Positions 23,644 through 33,437 of a stretch of DNA of 41,711 nucleotides are shown one piece after another. Where the stretch lies: contig NZ_FOAF01000014.1 in the NCBI RefSeq assembly GCF_900109575.1, forward strand, positions 70,291 to 112,001, read 5' to 3'. Position numbers and translations under genes: made by a program. The stretch comes from Olivibacter domesticus (GTDB lineage: Bacteria; Bacteroidota; Bacteroidia; Sphingobacteriales; Sphingobacteriaceae). Position 1 is the first letter of the stretch. Every line of letters starts with the position of its first letter. Under the pieces are notes generated by a model that was not told the DNA's origin, made no database searches, and saw only the letters and a program-made list of their open reading frames with translations.

Positions 23644-25383
23644 ATGGCAATTAATAACTTAGAGTCATCTATCAATCAAAAAATTGAGCAGTGGTTAAAC
23701 GGAAATTACAATGATGAAACAAAAAAGTCAATTCAAGAGTTAATTGACAAAAACAATCTAGAGGAATTAAACGATGCCTTCTACAAGGATCTTTCTTTTG
23801 GCACAGGCGGTTTACGCGGGTTAATGGGAGTTGGTACAAACCGTATGAACATCTATACTATTGGTAAGGCCACTCAAGGCTTAGCTAATTATTTAAAGAA
23901 AACCTACTCAAATCAATCCATTAAGGTTGCAGTTAGTTTTGATAGCCGAAATTCATCCCCGCTATTCGCTCAAACTGTAGCAGATGTTTTTTCAGCTAAT
24001 GATATTTATGTATATTTATTTAATGAATTAAGGCCAACCCCAGAGTTGTCTTTTGCCATTAGAAAACTAGGGTGTCAGAGCGGCGTTATGATAACCGCCT
24101 CCCATAACCCGAAGGAATATAACGGTTATAAAGCATATTGGAATGATGGCGGTCAACTTATTGCGCCTCATGATAATAACGTTATTCAAGAAGTTAATGC
24201 CCTATCAATAAATGAGGTTAAATTTGATAAAAATGACGCCCTTATAAAAAAAATAGATGATGAAATTGACCAGCTGTATTTCAAGGAGCTTGTGGATTTA
24301 TCATTACACCCTGATGCGGTATCTCAACAACAAAATTTAAAGATTGTCTATTCCCCAATTCATGGAACAGGCATAACTGCTGTCCCAAAGGTTCTATCAC
24401 TGTGGGGATTTACCAATGTTCATGTAGTCGCTTCTCAAGCCACTCCAGATGGAAACTTCCCAACTGTTATTTATCCCAATCCTGAAGAAGAAGAAGCTAT
24501 GTCTAAAGGCTTGGAGGAAGCAGTCGCCTTAGATGCCGACTTACTTTTGGCCACTGATCCGGATGCCGACAGAGTAGGTGTTGCCGTTAAAAATCATGAG
24601 GGAGCGTTCCAATTGCTTAATGGCAATCAAATAGGCTCTTTATTGGTTGACTATGTGCTAAAAATCAAAAGTGAGAAAAATCAATTGCAAGAAAATGACT
24701 TTACTTGTAAAACCATCGTAACAACTAATTTAATCCAAGAGATATCAAGTTCATATAATATTAAGTGCTATGAAGTTCTCACAGGCTTTAAATACATTGG
24801 TGAACTTATGACTGATTTACTAGGAAAGGAAAATTTCCTAGTGGGGGGCGAAGAAAGCTATGGTTATCTCGTTGGCGACTTAGTCAGAGACAAAGACGCT
24901 ATCGTATCATGCGCGTTCATAGCAGAGATGACAGCCTATTATAAGAGTCAGGGTCAAAGTTTATATGAGGCGCTCACCTCACTTTATTTAAATCATGGCT
25001 TCTATAGGGAAAAATTAATTTCTTTAACAAAAAAAGGCAAAAGCGGTGCTGAGGAAATTAAGGCAATGATGGATCGTCTGAGAACTTCCCCTCCAAAAAC
25101 TTTGGGAGGAAATCCAGTCGCTCTCGTAAAGGATTATGAGAATAGTGTTTCGATTGATCAATTAAGTGGGGCAAAAGAAACAATCAACTTACCCAAATCA
25201 GATGTCTTACAATTTATAACATCAGACGGAAGCGTTGTTTCGGCAAGACCATCTGGAACTGAACCGAAGATAAAATTCTATTGTAGTGCAAGATTACCAT
25301 TGGATTCGCCGACAAATTACAAGTTGATTGAAGAAAATCTAGAGAGAAAAATTGAAGAAATGATGTCAGATATTCTTCAGTAA
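23644..25383 (+). CDS. Phosphohexomutase (phosphoglucomutase/phosphomannomutase family)
   Basis: A 579-residue cytosolic alpha-D-phosphohexomutase that interconverts hexose 6- and 1-phosphates. All active-site loops are present: catalytic phosphoserine S153 in TASHNPKEYNGYKAYW, metal-binding D305, D307 and D309 in DPDADR, sugar-binding GGEESYG (401-407) and the phosphate-binding loop RPSGTEPK (535-542). Length fits the long phospho-sugar mutase type (PgcA-like). It would feed UDP-glucose or GDP-mannose synthesis and so the EPS pathway, but it can equally serve central metabolism. Glucose or mannose preference cannot be decided here. Confidence 0.94.
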   Translation: MAINNLESSINQKIEQWLNGNYNDETKKSIQELIDKNNLEELNDAFYKDLSFGTGGLRGLMGVGTNRMNIYTIGKATQGLANYLKKTYSNQSIKVAVSFDSRNSSPLFAQTVADVFSANDIYVYLFNELRPTPELSFAIRKLGCQSGVMITASHNPKEYNGYKAYWNDGGQLIAPHDNNVIQEVNALSINEVKFDKNDALIKKIDDEIDQLYFKELVDLSLHPDAVSQQQNLKIVYSPIHGTGITAVPKVLSLWGFTNVHVVASQATPDGNFPTVIYPNPEEEEAMSKGLEEAVALDADLLLATDPDADRVGVAVKNHEGAFQLLNGNQIGSLLVDYVLKIKSEKNQLQENDFTCKTIVTTNLIQEISSSYNIKCYEVLTGFKYIGELMTDLLGKENFLVGGEESYGYLVGDLVRDKDAIVSCAFIAEMTAYYKSQGQSLYEALTSLYLNHGFYREKLISLTKKGKSGAEEIKAMMDRLRTSPPKTLGGNPVALVKDYENSVSIDQLSGAKETINLPKSDVLQFITSDGSVVSARPSGTEPKIKFYCSARLPLDSPTNYKLIEENLERKIEEMMSDILQ

Positions 25384-25406
25384 TATATATTTATTTTTCT
25401 TTTTTT

Positions 25407-25447
25407 AAGGATGCCGTCAATTATGATTATTACTGGACGGCATCCTT
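25407..25447. terminator. Strong bidirectional terminator between convergent genes
   Basis: AAGGATGCCGTC (25407-25418) and GACGGCATCCTT (25436-25447) form a perfect 12-bp stem with a 17-nt loop and T-rich flanks on both strands. It lies between the mutase stop (25383) and the leftward pyruvyl transferase stop (25460). Confidence 0.92.
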
Positions 25448-25459
25448 TTATATTTATGC

Positions 25460-26611
25460 TCACTTAATTACTTCAAAGACCTTACTCCACATATCCTGCG
25501 CTAACTCTTTTTGTTTAATAGAGGCTGATTTTAATTTTTCACGGATTTCAATCGTATTTTCTCCTAAAATCATCTCTAACTTTTCTCTCAATCCTTCACC
25601 TTTTAGAGAATTGTCCCTGAGTAACCCTTCATCGTAGTTATAATCTTCCATTAATGCTTGGTACTTATGACTCCATCCAATGCAGAGGCATGGCACCGCC
25701 TGCGCCAATGAACTAACTAATCCATGAAATCTAGATGTTATCACCGCAAAAGAATTCCCTATTATACCTTTAACATGTTTTGGATCGTCTTCTTTTAAGA
25801 TCGTCACGTTTAGATTGAATTTCTTGTTTACTTCTTCTGCTAACATTAAATCTTTATGCCCCTCATGTATCAAAAAGAAAGGCTTCTTGTCTAATTTTTC
25901 TATATCCTTGCAAAGATTTTTTAGAAATGTAATGTAGTCATCTCGGTCTTGAAATGTATTCGACTCAAGTAACTTATTATTAGGAATTATAGCTACTTCA
26001 CATTTTTGTTTATCAAAGTATGCAGGCAGCTTGCCTTCTGTTAAATTTGTAAAATCAGGCCTTAAAAAAATCTTATCTTTTTTACCAGGGATTTCATTCA
26101 AATACTCATGTGAATACTTATCCCGAGCGAAGATCAAATCTGCATTGTCCAAGATAATTTTCATTTTTGCCTGTAATCGTTCATCCTTAAAGGCACCAAA
26201 TGCCTGAGACAAAAGTATTACTTTTTTACCTTCCTTTTTCCAACCAGCAATATGGTTGGCCAACCTTTCCCCAGCTTTCTGGGCGCCCCAAAAATCACCA
26301 AAGGCAAAACCTGAACCGTCAAGAACAATGTTGATCTCTTTATCAAGTACATACCCATGCTTCAGTCTCATTTCTTTTGATGCTAAAAATCCAAGATGTT
26401 TCATATTAACGCCAAACTTTTTAAAGTTCAGCTTGGTATAAACACCTACTTCCCGTTGTTTATGTATTGGGGCATTAACATCGTTTTTCTCCATAACGAA
26501 CATAGCCCCCGGCAATTCTTTCCGCACCTTTTCCAATACTGCCATTAGCATTAGTTCAGCACCCTTATTGTGAAATTCTACTCCTCTTAATTCGATGACA
26601 TACTTATTCAT
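25460..26611 (-). CDS. Polysaccharide pyruvyl transferase family protein
   Basis: A 383-residue GT-B-like enzyme that would transfer pyruvate from phosphoenolpyruvate to form a ketal on an EPS sugar, adding negative charge. Family marks are an N-terminal FHNKGAELMLMAVLEK (13-28), VLDGSGFAFGDFWG (97-109), ADLIFARDKYSHEYL (157-171) and the signature SRFHGLVSSLAQAVPCLCIGW (293-313). It is the last gene of the trio with the nitroreductase-family protein (gap 22 bp) and the flippase. The acceptor sugar is unknown. Confidence 0.9.
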   Translation of the reverse strand: MNKYVIELRGVEFHNKGAELMLMAVLEKVRKELPGAMFVMEKNDVNAPIHKQREVGVYTKLNFKKFGVNMKHLGFLASKEMRLKHGYVLDKEINIVLDGSGFAFGDFWGAQKAGERLANHIAGWKKEGKKVILLSQAFGAFKDERLQAKMKIILDNADLIFARDKYSHEYLNEIPGKKDKIFLRPDFTNLTEGKLPAYFDKQKCEVAIIPNNKLLESNTFQDRDDYITFLKNLCKDIEKLDKKPFFLIHEGHKDLMLAEEVNKKFNLNVTILKEDDPKHVKGIIGNSFAVITSRFHGLVSSLAQAVPCLCIGWSHKYQALMEDYNYDEGLLRDNSLKGEGLREKLEMILGENTIEIREKLKSASIKQKELAQDMWSKVFEVIK

Positions 26612-26633
26612 TTTCGTTCCTTTTTTGAATATC

Positions 26634-27689
26634 TTAATTAAATCTTCTTATCTGGTGCAACGGTCTTTTTTCGGAAAAAGCAACTAATCCCTCAGGATCG
26701 GGATAACCAACACCTATACACATAATAGGACGTTGATATTTTTCAAGCTTTAATACTGTTTCCATTTTTTTCTCTTTTTCTTCAATATCTGGCCAGTTAA
26801 TTGAGCAACTGCTCAATCCTAATGTTTCAAGCGCAAACATGAATGACATGGAAGCCAACGAAGCATCAATATAAATAATATGCCTGTCTCTCTCGTCAAA
26901 ATAGGCATCAAGATTACCTACTAAAACGATCAAAACAGGGATAGAGTGACCATACCCTTTTGTACCCATCGGAATATCAACCACTTTACGCACTAACTCA
27001 AGATCGTCGAAAACACGAAACTCAAAGGGTTGTCTGTTACAAGCACTGGGAGCTTGATTGGCTGCTAAGATTGCCTTATCGATCAATTCTCTTGGTACTT
27101 TTTTTTCTAAAAACCACCTGACAGACCTACGCTGTTTGCATAAGCGATAAAATTCCTCGTAGTCTATTTTTGTTCGCTCCTCTTTTACCCGAAAATAAGG
27201 AATGGATGGTGCTAAAGGCGTCTCTATCATAGGCGGACTTATCTCAGAAATGATATTATTAAATCTTAACTTCTCCCTTTGTATAATTTTGTCTCCTTCA
27301 TTAACGACATGGAAATATTCAGAAATCACATCATAAAACCATTTCATTTGTGGATTTGAATAACCTTCACTCGATGATTTCCACACCCCCTCAAAGCTGT
27401 CTATCGTTTCAACAATGAAATCCTTCCCAAAAATGTCTCTTCGAGGTTTCATCAATAACCCCTTTTCAAGACGATGCGTATTACGCACTAGAAGAAAGTA
27501 ATTAGCTTTTAGCACTTTAGATTCGTTAACATGTTTAACTCTCCCTGTTAACACGGCTTGCAATTCTCTGGAAAATGATTTGTCAAAAAGAAAGTAATAG
27601 ATAGATGTTAAAAATCTAGATTTATAACAAACCTTTGGCAATTCCACATTTAAAACTCGCTTTTTGATTTCCTTAATTCTGTTAATCAT
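26634..27689 (-). CDS. Nitroreductase-family protein with long N-terminal extension (EPS-associated)
   Basis: 351 residues. The C-terminal half (about 181-351) is an FMN-type nitroreductase domain with QRRSVRWF (186-193), NQAPSACNRQPFEF (211-224) and the closing GLSSCSINWPD and CIGVGYPDPEG. The N-terminal 180 residues are an extension with a basic first helix and RNTHRLEKGLLMKPRRDIFG (69-88), not part of the standard fold. Nitroreductases use flavin and NAD(P)H, but no substrate can be named. Tightly packed genes (10 bp after the flippase, 22 bp before the pyruvyl transferase) argue for a role in EPS modification. Confidence 0.88.
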   Translation of the reverse strand: MINRIKEIKKRVLNVELPKVCYKSRFLTSIYYFLFDKSFSRELQAVLTGRVKHVNESKVLKANYFLLVRNTHRLEKGLLMKPRRDIFGKDFIVETIDSFEGVWKSSSEGYSNPQMKWFYDVISEYFHVVNEGDKIIQREKLRFNNIISEISPPMIETPLAPSIPYFRVKEERTKIDYEEFYRLCKQRRSVRWFLEKKVPRELIDKAILAANQAPSACNRQPFEFRVFDDLELVRKVVDIPMGTKGYGHSIPVLIVLVGNLDAYFDERDRHIIYIDASLASMSFMFALETLGLSSCSINWPDIEEKEKKMETVLKLEKYQRPIMCIGVGYPDPEGLVAFSEKRPLHQIRRFN

Positions 27690-27698
27690 AACTTTTAA

Positions 27699-29144
27699 TT
27701 ACTGTCGTATTCTTTTTAATTCTTTAATCTGAAGCGTTAGCTCCTTACCAATTGACACAAATATTGTTAAACAATAGATAATCATTATTGCTACACCCGT
27801 TATTATGTAATGTACGTTAAGAGTGACATACAAAAAATACCCAAGACTGTAAGCTAATATGGAAGCAATCCAAGGAGCCTTTATCTCGCTAAAAAATTCC
27901 TTACTTGATATTTTTATATTAATTAATTTGTTAAACGTGTATTGAGCTATTATTACAGCAATAATTTTATTTATTAAAATCGCCCACGACGCCCCTATTA
28001 TTCCATTTGTGTATATACCAAAGATCAAAGTAGGTATAAAAATAAAGGCTTTAAATAATTGGAGTTTCATTTCAAGACCGGGTTTGCCTAATCCTCTAAT
28101 CAGGGCAGTATTACTATTTACAAGCATATGAATCATAACTGATACAGAAAGGATCTTTAGAGGAATAATTGAATCATGCCATTTCTCCCCGAATATATTT
28201 AGGATGATGGGCTCTGCCAATGTTAGTAAAAGAACCATTATTGGATAAATAATAATACTATTATAACTTACTACTTTTAAGTAATATTTTTTTAAAGCTT
28301 CCGGGTCTCCTTGCTTTTTTCCATATAAGGGGTACATTACATTATTGATAACCGACATTAATTTTCCTCTGAAAGTATCTGTTAAAACGAAAGCAAATGT
28401 ATAAGCACCAAGCGCTTGAGCAGACAAAACTTTACCTATTAAAAGGTAGTCAACGTTGTTAATAAAGTAGTTAATGACATTTGTGCCAGTGGTATAAATT
28501 CCAAATCCAAAAACATCTTTGAAAGCTTCCTTACTCCATATTAATTTAGGAAACCAACCCGTCGCCTTAAAATAGAGCGGTATTGCAAACAAAATTATTG
28601 CAGTTGAATTAAAAGCAAGCGACCAAACACCTGCACCCAAGAGCGCCATCACTATCGATATTATTCCTGCAATAATATTAGTTATATTCTCGATTCTAGC
28701 GATCTTTTTGAAATTCATTTGTTTAGTTAACTGCGCTTTATTAACTAAATTGATTGGACTCAGTAATATCCCTATACTGATTACCGGTATAAGAATTTTC
28801 AAAATAGGTTCATTATAGAAATCTGCAGCAAATGGTGCGGCAACAAAGGTCATAAGTAAAAATAACAAAGCAGACCAAATGACACCTGTCCAAAACGAAG
28901 TATGGTAATGTATGGGATTTAATTGATCATCCTTTCGTTGTACCAATGCAGCTCCTATTCCCAATTCAGTCAATACTTGCACAAAACCAGTAAATACTGT
29001 TGCCATACCTATAATACCAAATTGCTCAGGCAAAAGCAATTTTGCTAATATCAATCTAACAATAAATGTAAATGACTGGTTAACAACTAGTTGAAGCCCG
29101 TTCCAGAACACTCCTTTTAAAATCAGACTTTTAGAATTATCCAT
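27699..29144 (-). CDS. Wzx-like lipopolysaccharide/EPS flippase (MOP superfamily)
   Basis: A 481-residue polytopic membrane protein with about 12-14 hydrophobic segments. It starts with KGVFWNGLQLVVNQSFTFIVRLILAKLLLPEQFG, the typical opening of the polysaccharide transporter (PST) family, followed by GIIGMATVFTGFVQVLTELGIGAALVQR. It would flip the undecaprenyl-linked repeat unit across the inner membrane. It is the only flippase in the window and so the natural partner of the polymerase at 14224, though transcribed from a different operon. Confidence 0.93.
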   Translation of the reverse strand: MDNSKSLILKGVFWNGLQLVVNQSFTFIVRLILAKLLLPEQFGIIGMATVFTGFVQVLTELGIGAALVQRKDDQLNPIHYHTSFWTGVIWSALLFLLMTFVAAPFAADFYNEPILKILIPVISIGILLSPINLVNKAQLTKQMNFKKIARIENITNIIAGIISIVMALLGAGVWSLAFNSTAIILFAIPLYFKATGWFPKLIWSKEAFKDVFGFGIYTTGTNVINYFINNVDYLLIGKVLSAQALGAYTFAFVLTDTFRGKLMSVINNVMYPLYGKKQGDPEALKKYYLKVVSYNSIIIYPIMVLLLTLAEPIILNIFGEKWHDSIIPLKILSVSVMIHMLVNSNTALIRGLGKPGLEMKLQLFKAFIFIPTLIFGIYTNGIIGASWAILINKIIAVIIAQYTFNKLINIKISSKEFFSEIKAPWIASILAYSLGYFLYVTLNVHYIITGVAIMIIYCLTIFVSIGKELTLQIKELKRIRQ

Positions 29145-30011
29145 TTATATTCGTTACTCAGTTTGAATGTTTTTTAAATTATTTTAGTTATCTCTTGCTC
29201 TCCGTTTCAGTCGAAGTTAATATTTACGATTTTTTCATAAAGCGATCATACAAATTTGCAAACGACTGAGAATTACAAATAGGATATGATGAATTTTCTA
29301 GCTCACAAAATCAGAAAGATCATAAAAGAAATATTCATGTGGTCCATCGAAGCAAATTGTCCTTTTATTCAGTATGTCCGTTGCATAATACAAGAAGATC
29401 GGTATTGTCACGATATAGAACCTAAATCGAATATGGCAAGCATTTGAAAACACAGACAGATCATATACAATTAATGTTAATTAAAAACGATTGCATTTTA
29501 GTACCATATCACTTTTTCGGTAAAAGTCTTCTAACATTTAATGCATACTATATTTTTGATGAGCACAATATTATGATCACTCTAAGCTGACCTTCTCACT
29601 TATCAATATTGACTTATATCCATCAATATCTCGTTTAAGATACTATTTACCGTATTTAATTCGGCGATAAAACTAAATCATAAATTTGAAATATGGTACC
29701 ATAAGGGCACGAACGTTCTTATGATGTGCAATGAAAATTAAACACCTCATGCCATTATCTTTATATCTGTACGCCAAACCAAGAAAAACTGCTTAACCCA
29801 TTAATTAAGAAGATTGATAACTTGTGTGCCATTTTTATCTAAAACTGTATAAATATGTTACCAGTTTTTTAAACACATATCGGTCTATTTGTGGTTCAAT
29901 TCAAAACAACATGCATTCAGCTGTAGTAAAAGAGAATCTTTTCACAAAATGCATAGCGATATAAAGAATTAATAAGCGATGTTTAAACCTTAGGAATTTC
30001 CTATAAAAACA
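29145..30011. other. Long gene-free region upstream of the flippase operon
   Basis: About 870 bp with no credible ORF, tRNA or mobile element. It must hold the promoter of the leftward flippase operon, but I find no exact TAnnTTTG on that strand. Small palindromes occur: ATGGTACCAT (29693-29702), and CATAAG with CTTATG enclosing GAACGTTC shortly after it. GTACCATAT (29501-29509) is also repeated inverted at 29691-29699. Confidence 0.45.
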
Positions 30012-30058
30012 AAAAGCTATTCAAAAAGTTGAAGTTCCAACCTTTTTGAATAGCTTTC
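30012..30058 (-). terminator. Intrinsic terminator of the T9SS/fucose synthase operon
   Basis: AAAGCTATTCAAAAAGTTG (30013-30031) pairs with CAACCTTTTTGAATAGCTTT (30038-30057) with one bulged base. On the minus strand the stem is followed by a T-rich tail. It lies 28 bp after the fucose synthase stop at 30086. Confidence 0.88.
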
Positions 30059-30085
30059 TGGATTTGATAAAAATATCCCTTACTA

Positions 30086-31027
30086 TTATCTCTGCGCGAC
30101 TACTTCAGCGTGTAAAAAATCATCGTATGCTAATTTTATACCATCCCTTAACTGCATCTTATGTTTCCAACCCAATTCGTGTAATTTTGTTACATCCATC
30201 AATTTGCGAGGGGTACCATCTGGTTTTTCTGTATCATATTTAATTTCACCTGCAAAACCTGTTATTTCTTTAACAAGCAGCGCCAGTTCCTCAATGCTTA
30301 AATCTTCTCCAGTTCCTACATTAATCAATTCTCTGCCATCGTAGTTTTCCATGAGGTATACACAGGCTTCTGCTAAGTCATCTGCATACAAAAATTCGCG
30401 CTTGGGTCTTCCTGTTCCCCAAATAGTAACAACGGCTGCATTTTGCTCTTTCGCCTCATGAAATCGCCTTATTAGTGCGGGTAAGACATGTGAATTTTGC
30501 GGATGATAGTTATCTCCTATTCCATATAAGTTTGTTGGCATCACACTAATAAAATTCGAACCATATTGATCTCTATAGGCTTCACAGAGTTTAATTCCAG
30601 CGATTTTAGCAATAGCATAGGGTTCATTTGTAGACTCGAGCGGACCGGTTAACAAGTAATCCTCCCTTAGAGGTTGTGGAGCAAGTTTCGGATAAATACA
30701 ACTACTTCCCAAGAACATTAATTTGCTAGTTCCGTAAACATGTGCCGCTTGAATGATGTTACTTTCCATCATTAAATTATCATACAAGAACTCAGCACGA
30801 TACGTATTATTCGCTATAATACCGCCTACTTTGGCAGCAGCTAAAAACACATAATCTGGTTTTTCTTCCTCAAAAAATTGATTTACTGCTTCTTGGTTAC
30901 GTAAATCTAATTCACTAGATCTCCTCAATAACAAATTAGTGTAACCATGTGTTGTTAAGTACCGTGTGATAGCACCCCCCACCATCCCTCGATGGCCAGC
31001 AACATATATTCGAGCATCTTTGTTCAT
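30086..31027 (-). CDS. fcl: GDP-L-fucose synthase
   Basis: A 313-residue short-chain dehydrogenase/reductase-type enzyme, epimerising and reducing GDP-4-keto-6-deoxymannose to GDP-L-fucose with NADPH. The nucleotide-binding loop is [10 protein letters not shown] (11-20), the catalytic serine lies in [10 protein letters not shown] (105-114) and the Y-x3-K pair is Y137/K141 in [20 protein letters not shown] and the C-terminal [16 protein letters not shown] agree with the family. It lies 26 bp after gldM and before a shared terminator, so it is probably the last gene of the T9SS operon. GDP-mannose 4,6-dehydratase, the preceding enzyme, is not in the window. Confidence 0.95.
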   Translation of the reverse strand: MNKDARIYVAGHRGMVGGAITRYLTTHGYTNLLLRRSSELDLRNQEAVNQFFEEEKPDYVFLAAAKVGGIIANNTYRAEFLYDNLMMESNIIQAAHVYGTSKLMFLGSSCIYPKLAPQPLREDYLLTGPLESTNEPYAIAKIAGIKLCEAYRDQYGSNFISVMPTNLYGIGDNYHPQNSHVLPALIRRFHEAKEQNAAVVTIWGTGRPKREFLYADDLAEACVYLMENYDGRELINVGTGEDLSIEELALLVKEITGFAGEIKYDTEKPDGTPRKLMDVTKLHELGWKHKMQLRDGIKLAYDDFLHAEVVAQR

Positions 31028-31053
31028 CGTATATAAAGATTAAATTTCCGTAT

Positions 31054-32586
31054 TTAATTAGCAGAAAGTGCTACCGCATTTAACTGTCTAGGTGATCCAT
31101 CTGGGCCTACAGCAATAATATTATCAAAAATCACTCTCGTTCCAGGACCAATACCGCTGAGTGCTGTTTTCATTGCTCCACTAAGAGAATTCCCTGTTGT
31201 AGACAAAACCACGGCATCCGCTCTCGGTTTTGCAATGATCATGGTAAATTTAGTGATACTGAATTTAGCATCAAAATCAAAGTTATCTAGGCTTGCAAAC
31301 ACTGCATTCTGTGCTTTCAGAGCCACTGAAGGCATCGTCCCGCCCGATTTGCCGCCAAATTTCGCAATTGGATCAGGTATACGTTTAACGCGGAAATCTG
31401 TACTGCTTAATGTCTGCATTTTTCCCGGAGCCACTTCTGTTACCACAGAAATTTTTGCTGTACCAGCTGAAGATACTCGTGCCACATACTTACCGTTAGC
31501 GCCCGAGAGGCTTCCACCACTCATACTTACTTTGATCTTATCTGCTGGGGTTCCAGGTGCTGAAACAGAAAGAGGGTTATCTACTCCTATGTAGAGCACA
31601 TTCATTTTATCAGGCGAAACTACAGCCGAAGGTCTTGCTACCTGGTACCGTTGCTCCGGTGTTCTGTACTCTTTTATCGTACCGTCTGTTTGTTTTACTT
31701 TAACAATACCTGTCCACGTAAATGCGCCTTCTTTAGAGGTATTAATGCTATATGTCCCTTTACCGTTTGCTACCTGTAAGGCACTTCCGTTAACGGAAAT
31801 GGAAGGATCAGACTTTGAATCATAGGCCGTCAAAAAGACCTCCGCCGTGTAGGGCTGCCCTTGAATTAAGTACGATGTAGGTGCAACGGCTACCGCAGCA
31901 AACTGATCTAAATTAACTACAGCCTGGTCCATTTTACCAAGAATTCGTTTCACCACATCCGATTCAGCATTTTGCGCATCTGCTTGAATTTTTGTCAGTA
32001 TGGCCATCGCTGCAGTAAGAGGTGTTCCGTCACCAAAATTAATATCTTCCCATCTCTTTTTTCCATTTACCCTTTTTTCAGGATCATTTGCTACCAATGA
32101 AAAAGTAACAGCTCCACGCTCCTTTTCATCGAGTAGCGCCAGCAATTTTTCACGTGTACTATTAATCTTCTCCTTTAACTCAGTCCCCTTCTTCTGATTA
32201 ACCATCAAGCCTGGTGCAATATCCATGTTATCTCGTTGCGACAAATCGCCAGTACTTTCATCATAGCCCCCTCCTTGCTTTTCAAATTCACCTTTCAAGG
32301 AGTTGATATACTCGTTAAGTTCTCCTACAATAGCACGTGCCTTTTTTGCTTTTTCGTAAATAGGTCTAGCTCGTTCAGGTTCTTCCTTCAACTTTGTGTT
32401 TTCAAAAGCCATAAACAACTGTTCTACAGAATTGTTTACATTAGACCGCGACGTTTCAAGGCTATCATTTATGTTCTTAAAGGCATCTAAAATAGTATCT
32501 GATACATTTAAGGCCAGCATGGCCAACAATACCAAATACATGATATTGATCATCCGCTGCCTCGTGGTTTCTTTTCCTAAAGCCAT
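31054..32586 (-). CDS. gldM: Type IX secretion/gliding motor protein GldM
   Basis: 510 residues. A single N-terminal membrane helix (about 13-28, INIMYLVLLAMLALNVSD) is followed by a long periplasmic part with helical and then Ig-like domains, such as VAVAPTSYLIQGQPYTAEVFLTAY, VDNPLSVSAPGTPADKIKVS and a C-terminal AKFGGKSGGTMPSVALKAQ. With GldL it forms the proton-driven rotary motor of the T9SS; its periplasmic end contacts the GldK/GldN ring. It lies 30 bp after gldL. Length is the family norm. Confidence 0.96.
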   Translation of the reverse strand: MALGKETTRQRMINIMYLVLLAMLALNVSDTILDAFKNINDSLETSRSNVNNSVEQLFMAFENTKLKEEPERARPIYEKAKKARAIVGELNEYINSLKGEFEKQGGGYDESTGDLSQRDNMDIAPGLMVNQKKGTELKEKINSTREKLLALLDEKERGAVTFSLVANDPEKRVNGKKRWEDINFGDGTPLTAAMAILTKIQADAQNAESDVVKRILGKMDQAVVNLDQFAAVAVAPTSYLIQGQPYTAEVFLTAYDSKSDPSISVNGSALQVANGKGTYSINTSKEGAFTWTGIVKVKQTDGTIKEYRTPEQRYQVARPSAVVSPDKMNVLYIGVDNPLSVSAPGTPADKIKVSMSGGSLSGANGKYVARVSSAGTAKISVVTEVAPGKMQTLSSTDFRVKRIPDPIAKFGGKSGGTMPSVALKAQNAVFASLDNFDFDAKFSITKFTMIIAKPRADAVVLSTTGNSLSGAMKTALSGIGPGTRVIFDNIIAVGPDGSPRQLNAVALSAN

Positions 32587-32616
32587 TAATATTATATATT
32601 ATTTATCAATGAATAT

Positions 32617-33429
32617 TTAAAACGTACGCGGTTGATTCATCGCGCTCAACATATTACCATAAACCGCGTTCAGCGCCGCGAGGTTTTTGGCTAACTTGCT
32701 GACTTCATCCTTAAACATTTTTGAATCATCTAAGGATTCATTGAAGTTCTGCATAGTAGAACTTAAGTGTTCATAGAATCTATTCATTGATTGTAAATGA
32801 GTATTCGAGTCATGCAACTCCCTCTCATACATAGCGTTTAGAGATCCCAGGTTTTGAGTTAATTGTTGTACCTGTTCATGATAGCCTTTTGTATCAGAAT
32901 TGGAAGTAGACATAGCTACGAGATTTTCCGACGCTTTCTCAAAGGCTACACTTAAATGATCAAATTTTGAAGAAGCTTGCCGCAACTTTTCAGTAAATTC
33001 ATTGGCAGCAAAAGACGCATCTGAAATGTTATTAATTGCTGTAACTTTCTCATTGAAAGAGCGTAGACCTCGACCTAAACTCTCGATAGTATCAGGCCCA
33101 ACCTGTGCATCAGCAAACATTTTATCCAGCGCAGCAGTTGTAGATGTACCCGGCGCGGTCGCAACCTGACGGGCAGATGATTTAGGCAGTTCTCCAGTAT
33201 AACTATCCGAAAGCTCCGGATATACTCTTTCCCATTCTGGATCCTTAGCAGGCGGATTAAATCCCATTAGAAAAAACAGAAAAGCTTCCACTCCTAATCC
33301 AGCGCCTATCATATAGTTAGCCATTGCCCCACCTATGTGTAGGATTTTGAACAAAGCTCCTAATATTACCACACTCGCACCCCATGAGATAGCTACATGC
33401 AACCAATTTGAATTGTCTTTCTTCTTCAT
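32617..33429 (-). CDS. gldL: Type IX secretion/gliding motor protein GldL
   Basis: 270 residues with two membrane helices (about 10-30 and 35-57) linked by KILHIGGAMANY, then a long cytoplasmic helical tail with coiled-coil character (about 100-265). TM2 holds E48 in GLGVEAFLFF, at the position of the glutamate required for proton-driven motion in characterised GldL. It forms the pentameric stator around the GldM dimer in the inner membrane. It is 8 bp after the barrel gene and 30 bp before gldM. Confidence 0.95.
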   Translation of the reverse strand: MKKKDNSNWLHVAISWGASVVILGALFKILHIGGAMANYMIGAGLGVEAFLFFLMGFNPPAKDPEWERVYPELSDSYTGELPKSSARQVATAPGTSTTAALDKMFADAQVGPDTIESLGRGLRSFNEKVTAINNISDASFAANEFTEKLRQASSKFDHLSVAFEKASENLVAMSTSNSDTKGYHEQVQQLTQNLGSLNAMYERELHDSNTHLQSMNRFYEHLSSTMQNFNESLDDSKMFKDEVSKLAKNLAALNAVYGNMLSAMNQPRTF

Positions 33430-33437
33430 ACTTTAAA

